NCBI RefSeq assembly: GCF_021026195.1
Contig: NZ_JAJNCT010000034.1
Location: 62,001 to 126,000, forward strand
DNA length: 64,000 nt
Reading direction: 5' to 3'
DNA from: Comamonas koreensis
GTDB lineage: Bacteria > Pseudomonadota > Gammaproteobacteria > Burkholderiales > Burkholderiaceae_C
A model generated the notes under the pieces. That model did no database searches, was not told the origin of the DNA, and worked only from the letters and a program-made list of their open reading frames with translations. The position numbers and the translations under genes are program-made. This document shows positions 56,824 to 64,000 of this stretch, piece after piece (the first letter of the stretch is position 1; every line of letters starts with the position of its first letter).

Positions 56824-57297
56824 TCAGTCCTGCACCCATGGCAGCTGGTGGTAGCGCCAGCCATCGCCATGGCCGCGCTGCTGCTGCGCGTCCAGCTCGC
56901 CTTCAAAGCCCTCTTGCACATTGAAGACATGGCGAAAACCGGCAGCCTCCGCCGCCTGAGCGGCCAGCACTGAGCGTTTGCCGCTGCGGCACAGCAGCAG
57001 CGCCACGGCCTCCTTGCCGCCATGGGCGGACAGGCGAGCCTCCAGCTCGCGCACAAAACGGGGGTTGCGCGTCAGCGCCGTGCCGGTCGCCCAGGGGACA
57101 TGGATGCTGCCGGGCACATGGCCGACAAAATGGCGCTCTTCGGCCGAGCGCACATCGACCAGCACGGCCAGTTGCTGCTGCACCAGTTGCCAGGCGGCAC
57201 GGGGGGACACGCCGCCGGCGTAACCCAGAGCCTGGCCCTGTGCCGTCTTCCAGGCGGCCTCCAGTACATCGGGCAGGCTGGTATCGGTTGTCGTCAT
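56824..57297 (-). CDS. Rhodanese-domain sulfurtransferase
   Basis: 157 residues, a single rhodanese domain. It shows VLVDVRSAEERHFVGHVPGS (about 45-64) and the active-site loop LCRSGKRS (Cys about 103), where a persulfide would form. It could carry sulfur to or from the cysteine desulfurase shell. First gene of the encapsulin operon: ATG 57297 has GAGGCG upstream, and 49 bases separate it from epsC. Cytoplasmic, no signal. Confidence 0.92.
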   Translation of the reverse strand: MTTTDTSLPDVLEAAWKTAQGQALGYAGGVSPRAAWQLVQQQLAVLVDVRSAEERHFVGHVPGSIHVPWATGTALTRNPRFVRELEARLSAHGGKEAVALLLCRSGKRSVLAAQAAEAAGFRHVFNVQEGFEGELDAQQQRGHGDGWRYHQLPWVQD

Positions 57298-57639
57298 AAA
57301 TCGCCTCTACGGTCAAATGGATGGGGATAGCCACCAATTTAGGCCGCCAGACGCTGCAGGAACACGAATAAAAATGCGCTTGCACATGCAGTTTTCACAT
57401 ATGCGCAGGCGCAAGCCCTCGGCTTGCGCCTATAGCCACCTGGGCTGAATAGGTCTATATTGAAGTGAAGGTGTAGCGGGTGTGCTGTACCCATCAGCCA
57501 ACGTCCTCTGCGCCTCGATTGCCGCATTGCAACAGGCCACATCGTGCATGCGGTTCCTTAAAACAGGGCTGCAATGCCCGCTGTAGGCACTTGCAAGTTG
57601 CCTGCGGCCCGCAATGACAGCCTCCAACAGGAGACAAAG
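57298..57639. other. Divergent promoter region of the encapsulin operon
   Basis: About 340 bases between the rhodanese gene and a membrane-protein gene. It contains a perfect 10-base inverted repeat and several TGCGC/GCGCA words, but no clear -35/-10 pair could be fixed by eye. No gene seen. Confidence 0.5.
57408..57430. promoter_or_regulatory. Perfect inverted repeat upstream of the encapsulin operon
   Basis: GGCGCAAGCC-CTC-GGCTTGCGCC, 10-base arms, 111 bases from the rhodanese start. No T run follows, so operator or RNA hairpin rather than terminator. Confidence 0.5.
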
Positions 57640-58194
57640 ATGGCTGTCATCACCCATGACCATGGATTGCATTCCAACCCCAGCGAAAGCCACCACCGGC
57701 GCCATTTCAGTGCCAAGCGGATCTGCCTGGGGATCGTGCTTTTGTGCGTGGCCCTCGCCGCTCTGGTGCTGCCGCTGGTCCGTGAAGGCTTGCAGCTGAT
57801 CCAGACCCAGCTGCACTGGCCGGCGCTGTCCAGCTGGCTGGCCCAGGCCCCCATGGCCAGCTGGCTGATGATGTTTGTCTGGGGCGCGCTGGTGCCGCTC
57901 TCGCTGATTGCGATGCTGCGCTACCACCGCAATGTGCTGGGTGTCGTCGTCGCCCTGGCCTTCGCGGCAGTGGCCGTCATCTGGTATGTGCACATGCCCG
58001 CCCAATCCGGTTGCGCGGCCCAGTACAAGGACAGCATCTGGTGCTCGGTCATCGCCTGGGGCTACAGCCTGAGCCTGGGTATCAGCAACGCCGTCTACCT
58101 GTTTGCATTGGTGATGGCCTTGCTCGGCGGCATCAGCTTTGCGGCGATTCCTGAGGACGATGAAGAAGACACCGGGCCGCAAGCGGCCCAGTGA
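57640..58194 (+). CDS. Small four-helix membrane protein, unknown function
   Basis: 184 residues from ATG 57640, preceded by AGGAGACAAAG; the frame is open upstream but without a ribosome site. A His-rich start (ITHDHGLHSNPSESHHRRHF) is followed by four hydrophobic helices (about 30-50, 75-97, 100-122, 145-168) and an acidic tail PEDDEEDTGPQ. Two cysteines near residues 127 and 136 flank QYKDSIW and may lie in a periplasmic loop. I do not recognise the family. It is divergent from the encapsulin operon and shares its promoter region. Confidence 0.7.
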   Translation: MAVITHDHGLHSNPSESHHRRHFSAKRICLGIVLLCVALAALVLPLVREGLQLIQTQLHWPALSSWLAQAPMASWLMMFVWGALVPLSLIAMLRYHRNVLGVVVALAFAAVAVIWYVHMPAQSGCAAQYKDSIWCSVIAWGYSLSLGISNAVYLFALVMALLGGISFAAIPEDDEEDTGPQAAQ

Positions 58195-58200
58195 TGATGC

Positions 58201-59571
58201 TCAACGCTGGGGCATGTCGGCATCGGTGTAGCAGAGGCTCACCGTCGCATCCCCCGGGATCGGCGGCATGCTGGCATTCCAAGCCTCCCAGGCGGCCACC
58301 ATGGCTTGCAGGCGCTCCGGCAGCACGGTGGCCAGGTTGGCGCGCTCACGCTCATCGGCGCGCAGGTTGAACAGATAGTCCACCCCGTCGACGCGCAGGT
58401 ATTTCCAGTCGCCATTGCGCATCGCGCGCTGGCCGCGGTGGTTCATGCGCCAGAACAGAGGCTGATCGTCCTGCCAGGCCACGTCTTGCAGCAGCGGCAG
58501 CAGCGACTGGCCGTCCCAGGGGTAGTCGGCAGCGGCGGTCGCCCCGCCAATCTCCAGCATGGTGGCGCTCCAGTCCATCGTCATACAGGTCTGGCGGCTC
58601 TCGCCCGCAGGCGCAATCACACGCGGCCAGTGGGCCACCCAGGGCACGCGGATGCCGCCCTCGGTCAGGTCCATCTTGCCGCCCACCAGCGGCCAGTTGT
58701 CGGAGAAGCGCTCGCCGCCGTTGTCGCTGGTGAAGACGATCAGGGTATCGTCTGCCAGACCATGGGCCTGCAAGCGCTCCACCAGGCGGCCAATGCCTTC
58801 GTCCATGTGGTGGATCATGCGCTGGTAGCTCTCAATATTGCCGCCATGCAGGTGGTAGATGGCCTGCTTGTTCTCGACCAGCTCGCGCGACAAGGCTTCG
58901 TCGTCCCGCGTTTCCCAGGGCCAATGCGGCGCGGTGTAGTGCAGGCTCAAAAAGAAGGGAGTGTCTTGCTGCGCGCCGGCCGCCATGCGGTCGATGTAGT
59001 CCACCGCGTAGTCACTGATCAGGTCGGTCAGGTAGCCGGGTTGCTCGCGCTCGGCCTCGCCAAACCAGAGGTCATGCTGGCCGTTGGCACCGCAGTGGCT
59101 GAAATAATCCACCCCGCCCGACATGGGCCCGAAAAACTCTTCATAGCCCGATTTAAGCGGGCTGAAATGCGGCGGGTAGCCCAGGTGCCACTTGCCCATC
59201 AAGGCCGTGCGGTAGCCCGCCTCGCGCAGCAGCGATGGCAAGGTCGGGTGGCTGGGCGGCAGGCCCAGGTCCGGATTGCCGCGTGTGGCGGTGCGGATCG
59301 GCTCCTCGGCCGCACCGCGCAGGCGGTACTGGTAGCGCGCCGTCATCAGCGCAAAGCGCGTGGGCGAGCAGACCGGCGAGTTGGAATAGCCCTGCGTCAG
59401 CTTGAGGCCCCCGGCGGCGAGCGCATCGATGTGCGGAGATACGGCCCCAAAGCTGGCATTGCGGCCGCCATAGCAGCCCAGATCGGCGTAGCCCAGGTCA
59501 TCGGCCACGATAAAGATGATGTTCGGTCGTTTCAACACGGGGTCTCGCTCACAGTCATGGCAGGGCAGCAC
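58201..59571 (-). CDS. Sulfatase family hydrolase (Cys-type)
   Basis: About 456 residues from GTG 59571; GTG 59538 would give 445. The metal site is FIVADDLGYADLGCYGG (about 20-36) and the active-site cysteine to be turned into formylglycine is in VCSPTR (Cys 68). A second motif GKWHLG (about 126-131) and the late SDNGGERFSDNW fit arylsulfatase-type enzymes. No signal peptide is visible, so it may act in the cytoplasm on a sulfate ester and release sulfate. A formylglycine-generating enzyme is not in the window. It follows a Bug gene on the same strand by 45 bases. Confidence 0.92.
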   Translation of the reverse strand: MLPCHDCERDPVLKRPNIIFIVADDLGYADLGCYGGRNASFGAVSPHIDALAAGGLKLTQGYSNSPVCSPTRFALMTARYQYRLRGAAEEPIRTATRGNPDLGLPPSHPTLPSLLREAGYRTALMGKWHLGYPPHFSPLKSGYEEFFGPMSGGVDYFSHCGANGQHDLWFGEAEREQPGYLTDLISDYAVDYIDRMAAGAQQDTPFFLSLHYTAPHWPWETRDDEALSRELVENKQAIYHLHGGNIESYQRMIHHMDEGIGRLVERLQAHGLADDTLIVFTSDNGGERFSDNWPLVGGKMDLTEGGIRVPWVAHWPRVIAPAGESRQTCMTMDWSATMLEIGGATAAADYPWDGQSLLPLLQDVAWQDDQPLFWRMNHRGQRAMRNGDWKYLRVDGVDYLFNLRADERERANLATVLPERLQAMVAAWEAWNASMPPIPGDATVSLCYTDADMPQR

Positions 59572-59616
59572 CCGGTCGGTGCGCAGCCTGCGTCTGGCAG
59601 TTCAGGGGAAAACGGA

Positions 59617-60600
59617 TCAGGGCTTGTAGCCCGAGGCCTGGATCACCGGCGCCCACTGCTTTTTGTAAGCCTGCAGCGCCTTGGCGGTCTGCTCGGAGGT
59701 GCTGGCCACCGGGTCCAGGTAGTTGGTCGCAAACTGCTTGTGCACTTCTGGATCCTGCATCACCTTGTGGATGGCGGCGGCATAGCGCTGCACCTGTGCG
59801 GCAGGCATGGACTGGGGCGCAAAAAAGGTGTTCCAGCCGGCGGCAGACAGGTTCACGCCCGCCTCCTTCAGGGTCGGCACATCGGGCACGGCGGCATTGC
59901 GGGCATCGCCACTGACGGCCAGCAGGCGCAGCTTGCCCGCCTGGTGCTGCTGCACCAAGGTGTCGAGCGTATCGACGGCCACCGGCACCTGCCCGCCCAT
60001 AAGATCGGTGAGCAGGGGCGCCGAGCCCTTGTAGCCCACTGCCTCGGCCTCGACGCCGGCTTGCTGGCCCAGCATCAGCGCAAAAAAGTGCGGCAGGCTG
60101 CCGGTGGCAGGCACGCCGATATTGGCCTTGGCCGGGTTGGCCTTAAGCCAGGCCAGCAGATGCTTTATTTCCTTGACAGGCACGGCGCTGGCCACGGCCA
60201 CGCCAAACACATAGCGGTTGACTTCGCTGACCGGCACAAAATCCTGCTCCGGGTCATAGCCCAGGTTGTTGACCACCAGCGGCGCCACCACCATGACGGC
60301 GGGGTTGGCCAGCATCAGCACCGGCTGGCTGGCGGGGGCGTTCTTCACAAACTGCGCAGCCACGCGGCCGCCAGCGCCCACCTTGTTTTCGACAATCACG
60401 GTGCTGCCCAGGCTGGCCTGCAGCTTGTCGGCCACGATGCGTGCGACACGGTCCGTGGCCCCGCCGGGTGGGTAGCCGACGATGATGCGCAGCACGCCGT
60501 CCTGGGCCTGCGCGGGCAGGGCCCACAACGACGAGGTGGTGGCCAGCACCGAGGCAGCCATGGCTGCGGACTGGCCGAGAAAATGACGACGTTGAACCAT
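59617..60600 (-). CDS. Bug/TctC family periplasmic binding protein
   Basis: 327 residues. The RRHFLGQSAAMAASVLA start looks like a Tat signal, cleaved near AQAQ (about 33). Then LRIIVGYPPGGATDRVAR, NKVGAGGRVAAQFVK and PDVPTLKEAGV match the Bug family. It lies upstream of, and probably in one unit with, the sulfatase, so its ligand may be a sulfate ester or its product; inference. It is divergent from a MarR gene. Confidence 0.91.
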   Translation of the reverse strand: MVQRRHFLGQSAAMAASVLATTSSLWALPAQAQDGVLRIIVGYPPGGATDRVARIVADKLQASLGSTVIVENKVGAGGRVAAQFVKNAPASQPVLMLANPAVMVVAPLVVNNLGYDPEQDFVPVSEVNRYVFGVAVASAVPVKEIKHLLAWLKANPAKANIGVPATGSLPHFFALMLGQQAGVEAEAVGYKGSAPLLTDLMGGQVPVAVDTLDTLVQQHQAGKLRLLAVSGDARNAAVPDVPTLKEAGVNLSAAGWNTFFAPQSMPAAQVQRYAAAIHKVMQDPEVHKQFATNYLDPVASTSEQTAKALQAYKKQWAPVIQASGYKP

Positions 60601-60751
60601 GGGGAGAGTCTCCGATGCTTATGAACAAGGGCCAGCAACAGCAGGCCCATGCCCTCTATGGTGCCGCGTTTGATCTAGCCGGAAGGCATAAGCTTTTTCC
60701 ACTGCAGAACAAGCGCCCGCGCAGCATGTCTGCACTGTAGAAAACCAGGGC

Positions 60752-60759
60752 ACAATTGT
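60752..60759. promoter_or_regulatory. Small palindrome in the Bug-MarR divergent region
   Basis: ACAATTGT lies between the divergent Bug and MarR genes, followed by TCTAATCAA, and could be part of a MarR site. Too short for certainty. Confidence 0.25.
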
Positions 60760-60790
60760 TCTAATCAACCATCGCCCGGATTTACCCGCA

Positions 60791-61315
60791 GTGCCGCCCA
60801 GCCCCCTTGCCGATCCGCAGCAGCCCAGCGACCTGCTGCTCTACCGCCTGGCCAAGCTCACCGCATCGGCGGGCCGGCTGGTCACGCGGCTGTGCGAGCG
60901 CCACTACGGCATCACCCGGCGCGAATGGGGTGTGCTGATGTGGCTGGCGCGCCAGCCCGGTCTGCAGCCCTCGCAGCTGGCCGATCTGCTCGAACTCGAC
61001 CGGGCCCGCATTTCGCGCGCCCTTGCCTCGATGCAGGCCAAGGGCCTGCTGAACAAATCCACCGAATCCAGCAACCGACGCCGCGCCGCGCTGCAGCTGA
61101 GCCCCGCCGGCCAGCGCCTGCATGATGCGCTGCTGCCCCAGGTGCGGCGCATCAACACCGATCTGGTGGCCGCGCTCGACGCCGATGCGCTGCAGCAGCT
61201 GGACCAGAGCCTGCACCGCCTGCAGCAGCAGGCCAATCGGGCCGCGCAGGATGAGGCCAGCGATGCCGCCTTTCCACCGCGCCAGTCCGGCCACCGCCAG
61301 AACCACTTGGGCTGA
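60791..61315 (+). CDS. MarR family transcriptional regulator
   Basis: 174 residues starting at GTG 60791; no in-frame ATG comes before the winged helix. The domain contains ITRREWGVLMWLARQPGLQP (about 41-60), then LADLLELDRARISRALASMQ and AKGLLNKSTESSNRRRAALQL, the recognition helix and wing of MarR proteins. It faces the Bug-sulfatase unit across 190 bases and likely represses it in the absence of a ligand. Ribosome site weak. Confidence 0.88.
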   Translation: MPPSPLADPQQPSDLLLYRLAKLTASAGRLVTRLCERHYGITRREWGVLMWLARQPGLQPSQLADLLELDRARISRALASMQAKGLLNKSTESSNRRRAALQLSPAGQRLHDALLPQVRRINTDLVAALDADALQQLDQSLHRLQQQANRAAQDEASDAAFPPRQSGHRQNHLG

Positions 61316-61414
61316 GCCGCTGGGGCGCGATCTGCGCGAACTTTGATCCATACCCTACCCGGGCAAACCGGCATCGCTGCCCAGGCATCGGCAACTGCGC
61401 GACAATCCCTGCCC

Positions 61415-62530
61415 ATGAGCACGACATTTGCACCGCTGACCAACGACACCTTCTTGCGCGCCTGCCGCCGCCAGGCGACGGACTACACCCCCCTGTGGCT
61501 GATGCGCCAGGCGGGCCGCTACCTGCCCGAATACAAGGCCACACGCGCACGCGCTGGCAGTTTCATGGGGCTGGCGACGAATGTGGACTACGCCACCGAG
61601 GTGACCTTGCAGCCGCTGGAGCGCTTTGCGCTGGATGCCGCCATCCTCTTCAGCGACATCCTGACCGTGCCCGACGCGATGGGCCTGGGCCTGTCCTTTG
61701 CCGAAGGCGAAGGCCCGCGTTTTGCCAAGGTGGTGCGCGACGAAGCCGCCGTGCAGGCGCTGGCCGTGCCGGACATGGACAAGCTGCGCTATGTGTTCGA
61801 TGCGGTGACCAGCATCCGCCGTGCGCTGGATGGCCGCGTGCCGCTGATCGGTTTTTCCGGCAGCCCCTGGACCCTGGCCTGCTACATGGTCGAAGGCAAG
61901 GGCAGCGATGACTACCGCCAGGTCAAGTCGCTGATGTACAGCCGCCCCGATCTGATGCACCGCATCCTGGAGGTGAACGCCGACAGCGTGGCCGCCTACC
62001 TCAACGCCCAGATCGATGCCGGCGCGCAGGCCGTGATGATCTTTGACAGCTGGGGCGGTGTGCTGGCCGATGGCGCCTTCCAGCAGTTCAGCCTGGCCTA
62101 CACCAAGCGCGTGCTGAGCCAGCTCAAGCGCCACGGCGCCGATGGCAGCGATGTGCCCCGCATCGTGTTCACCAAGGGCGGCGGCATCTGGCTGCCCGAG
62201 ATGCGCGATCTGGACTGCGAGGTGCTGGGCCTGGACTGGACCGCCAACCTCGGCAAGGCCCGCGCCATCGTCGGCGGTGAAGCCGGCGGCCCCGGCAAGG
62301 CGCTGCAAGGCAATATCGACCCCAATGTGCTGTTTGCGCCGCCCGAGCGCATTGCCGAACAGGTGCGCCATGTGCTGGAGAGCTTTGGCACACCCCACAC
62401 CGACACCAGCCGCCCCGGGCCCACGCATATCTTCAACCTGGGCCATGGCATCAGCCAGTTCACCCCGCCCGAGCATGTGGCGGCCCTGGTGGAAGCGGTG
62501 CATAGCCAGTCGCGTGCGATGCGTAAATAA
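61415..62530 (+). CDS. hemE: Uroporphyrinogen decarboxylase
   Basis: 371 residues from ATG 61415; the frame runs upstream but the protein family starts here. The two signatures are present: [16 protein letters not shown] (about 28-43) and a late [17 protein letters not shown] (about 147-163). It removes four carboxyl groups from uroporphyrinogen III on the way to haem, in the cytoplasm. It is a single gene; nothing ties it to the neighbouring MarR or Fic genes. Confidence 0.97.
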   Translation: MSTTFAPLTNDTFLRACRRQATDYTPLWLMRQAGRYLPEYKATRARAGSFMGLATNVDYATEVTLQPLERFALDAAILFSDILTVPDAMGLGLSFAEGEGPRFAKVVRDEAAVQALAVPDMDKLRYVFDAVTSIRRALDGRVPLIGFSGSPWTLACYMVEGKGSDDYRQVKSLMYSRPDLMHRILEVNADSVAAYLNAQIDAGAQAVMIFDSWGGVLADGAFQQFSLAYTKRVLSQLKRHGADGSDVPRIVFTKGGGIWLPEMRDLDCEVLGLDWTANLGKARAIVGGEAGGPGKALQGNIDPNVLFAPPERIAEQVRHVLESFGTPHTDTSRPGPTHIFNLGHGISQFTPPEHVAALVEAVHSQSRAMRK

Positions 62531-62668
62531 GCGCTGCGCGCCCTACACAAAAGCGCTGCAATGCGCGATGCCTGGCGGCCCAACCCTCTCGCTGTCAGCC
62601 GTATTTCCTTTCAAGAGCCAGAGCAGCGGGAGGCTAAAGATCGCCCGCCTCTCTGGCATGCCTTGGCC

Positions 62669-63571
62669 TTAGGCTGGTCGGTAGGTGTTGCCTTGCGGAA
62701 CCTCACCAGCATCCAGACTCCGTTGGATCTTCATCCGGACGCTCGCGATGAATTCTTCTCGCTGGGACCTATCCTCTGGAAACTTGCGCAGCCCATAAGC
62801 GCCAGCAGCCTGCAAGATGTTGTAGGCCCCGCTCAGCTCAGGGAAGGCGGCCATCGCTTCGTCCTCTTTCCACTCCTCGAAAGCGCAAGCCCGGCTTGGC
62901 CGGATAGCATCACGCAACAGGTCGGGCATGTTCCGATTCTCTGCAAATTGATCGAGCATCAGTGTGACCGATCGCGTGGTGCGATGGTCACGCAAATGGG
63001 GAAGCGCGAGGAGGTTCACGCTCAAATCTCTCGCAATGCAGAGAACATTGCGCCCGTGCTTGTCGATGTTGAACCGGGTCCAGTCCAACTCGTAGCCACA
63101 GTTCTCTGCCAGCGAGCGCGTGAACTCGCGCAGCGTGCGGCTGTTGCCGTCCGGAAAGGGATGGATGTAGTCCAGCTGTGCGTAGAGCTGGCCCATGGCT
63201 TGGCTGAAATTCTCGGTACTCAGTGCGCTGAGCGCAGTCAGGTTGATGCCATCAAGCGTTTGGTTGAGCTGCCCGATAGCCTTGTCGTCCATCGCTGAGT
63301 AGGCCACGACGGACGGCACAGAGATGCCTTCCATCACGCGCTCTTTCACCCAGTCCTGGTGCGGCGGCACGGCTTGGCGATATTCGCCGGGCTTCAGCGA
63401 TGGGTAACCTGCCTTGGGCAAGTCCTGGAATATGCGACGGTTGATTTCTTTCAAATGGACCGCATCGAACTTGCCCTGCACCGGATGCAGATAAAGCTCG
63501 GTGATCCGCCGAGCGGTATAAAACCCCTCTATGCGTTCACGCTCCAGGGTTGCTCTGGTTTTAGCGCTCAT
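62669..63571 (-). CDS. Fic-domain protein (toxin of a Fic/antitoxin pair)
   Basis: 300 residues from ATG 63571. The Fic core motif reads HPFPDGNSRTLREF (about 137-150), with His 137 as base and Ser in place of the usual second glycine. An N-terminal part of about 95 residues and a C-terminal 130-residue helical extension with FEEWKEDEAMAAFPE flank it. Fic enzymes transfer AMP or other groups to target proteins. The gene overlaps the antitoxin end by 11 bases, the usual toxin-after-antitoxin order. The Ser substitution may alter activity. Confidence 0.9.
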   Translation of the reverse strand: MSAKTRATLERERIEGFYTARRITELYLHPVQGKFDAVHLKEINRRIFQDLPKAGYPSLKPGEYRQAVPPHQDWVKERVMEGISVPSVVAYSAMDDKAIGQLNQTLDGINLTALSALSTENFSQAMGQLYAQLDYIHPFPDGNSRTLREFTRSLAENCGYELDWTRFNIDKHGRNVLCIARDLSVNLLALPHLRDHRTTRSVTLMLDQFAENRNMPDLLRDAIRPSRACAFEEWKEDEAMAAFPELSGAYNILQAAGAYGLRKFPEDRSQREEFIASVRMKIQRSLDAGEVPQGNTYRPA

Positions 63572-64000
63572 GCACGTCGCTGTATGACGCCTGGGCAAAC
63601 TGCTCCGTGCTCATCTCGCCATTGATAAAGCGTTCGGCAAAGGCTTGGGCTTCCTCGGATGGAGAAAACCCTTCGAGGCCGGCAGACGCCATGCCGTAGG
63701 CAACGGCAGCTTGGCGACGCCGGCGCTCCACCGCGTTCAGCGCTGGACTCGTGCTCTTGGCGTGCATCTGCGCCTGCTCAACATAGGCTCGCATGAAATC
63801 ACGCAGCAAAAGGCTGCCATCGCGGTTGTTGGCACGCGCCCATTGGATGAAGCTGTCCTTGAGCTCGACACCGACACGGAAATTAAAGGTGCCCTGCTCC
63901 GCTCCGCCGCCTGGCTTTATACGCTGGGCGCCGCCACGCACAGGTACTGCATTCTTGGGATCGTCGATGGACGCTCGCGCCGTCGAGGCCTTGGCCGTCG
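63561..64000 (-). CDS. VbhA-like antitoxin with ribbon-helix-helix-type N-terminus, 5' end outside the window
   Basis: The frame is open to the window edge and has no ATG, so the start is likely beyond; GTG 63941 would give 126 residues. Counting from that GTG, residues about 19-55 (FNFRVGVELKDSFIQWARAN and following) look like a ribbon-helix-helix DNA-binding unit. Residues 77-117 match VbhA antitoxins: QAAVAYGMASAGLEGFSP then FAERFINGEMS. The inhibitory motif S-x3-E-G is SAGLEG (63669-63686), which in Fic antitoxins blocks the ATP site. The combination suggests one protein that both neutralises and represses the Fic gene. Confidence 0.82.
   Translation of the reverse strand, partial: TAKASTARASIDDPKNAVPVRGGAQRIKPGGGAEQGTFNFRVGVELKDSFIQWARANNRDGSLLLRDFMRAYVEQAQMHAKSTSPALNAVERRRRQAAVAYGMASAGLEGFSPSEEAQAFAERFINGEMSTEQFAQASYSDVHER

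Noticed and set aside
56775..57056. Longer N-terminus for the serine acetyltransferase from an upstream start
   Set aside because: The extra 94 residues would overlap the rhodanese gene in another frame and have Cys/Arg-rich out-of-frame composition; ATG 56774 has a ribosome site.
58306..60624. Plus-strand open frame of 772 codons antisense to the sulfatase and Bug genes
   Set aside because: Runs through two genes with clear catalytic and signal motifs on the other strand; composition is that of an antisense frame.

Overview
The window reads as chromosomal DNA from a GC-rich Gram-negative bacterium, most likely a betaproteobacterium of the Comamonadaceae (Comamonas/Delftia-like). This is inferred from gene content: several Bug/TctC-type periplasmic binding proteins, a TRAP transporter, a gltIJKL amino-acid importer, pyrC beside a DUF3025 gene, and dense operons with ATGA and TAATG overlaps. 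No rRNA, tRNA, insertion sequence, prophage or CRISPR array was seen. The first gene and the last gene are cut by the window edges.

Layout. 1-3.8 kb: end of a membrane acyltransferase, a HAD phosphatase, a TonB-like lipoprotein and a succinate-semialdehyde dehydrogenase. 3.9-10 kb: two divergent units that together look like a lipid-linked uronic-acid pathway (GT2 transferase and flippase-like protein; GT39 transferase, UDP-glucuronate 4-epimerase and UDP-glucose dehydrogenase). 10-16.4 kb: amino-acid permease, hexose-6-phosphate mutarotase, lipoprotein asparaginase, ABC exporter and DUF2164. 16.4-25 kb: an NTF2-like protein, a TetR regulator and a seven-gene operon (FAD oxidoreductase, DUF1365, cyclopropane-fatty-acid-synthase-like methyltransferase, chalcone-isomerase-like, MFS, DUF3833 lipoprotein, SDR), then a lipocalin; this looks like a membrane fatty-acid modification and stress module. 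25-36 kb: DUF3617 lipoprotein, an FTR1 iron permease fused to cytochrome c, sbcDC, a COG2509 flavoprotein, a PagP-like outer-membrane enzyme and a YXWGXW lipoprotein. 36-44.8 kb: htpX, DUF3025, pyrC, an orphan amino-acid binding protein, gltIJKL and a LysR regulator. 45-50 kb: TRAP transporter dctQMP, a Bug binding protein, and an unusually AT-rich 600-base gap leading to a small secreted protein. 50-52.5 kb: a ScsB/DsbD-type disulfide reductase.

The most notable locus is 52.6-57.3 kb. One minus-strand operon encodes a rhodanese, an EpsC-type serine O-acetyltransferase, a small XRE regulator, a family 2A encapsulin shell protein and a SufS-type cysteine desulfurase. The desulfurase carries a roughly 250-residue low-complexity N-terminal extension typical of encapsulin cargo. 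Taken together this is a candidate sulfur-storing protein nanocompartment with its own cysteine supply and sulfur-transfer enzyme. Next to it lie a small membrane protein, a Cys-type sulfatase, another Bug binding protein, a MarR regulator and hemE. The right edge carries a Fic-domain protein preceded by an overlapping antitoxin that joins a ribbon-helix-helix-like N-terminus to a VbhA-type inhibitory helix.

All functional calls are by reading sequence motifs and gene order. No database search or structure prediction was run.
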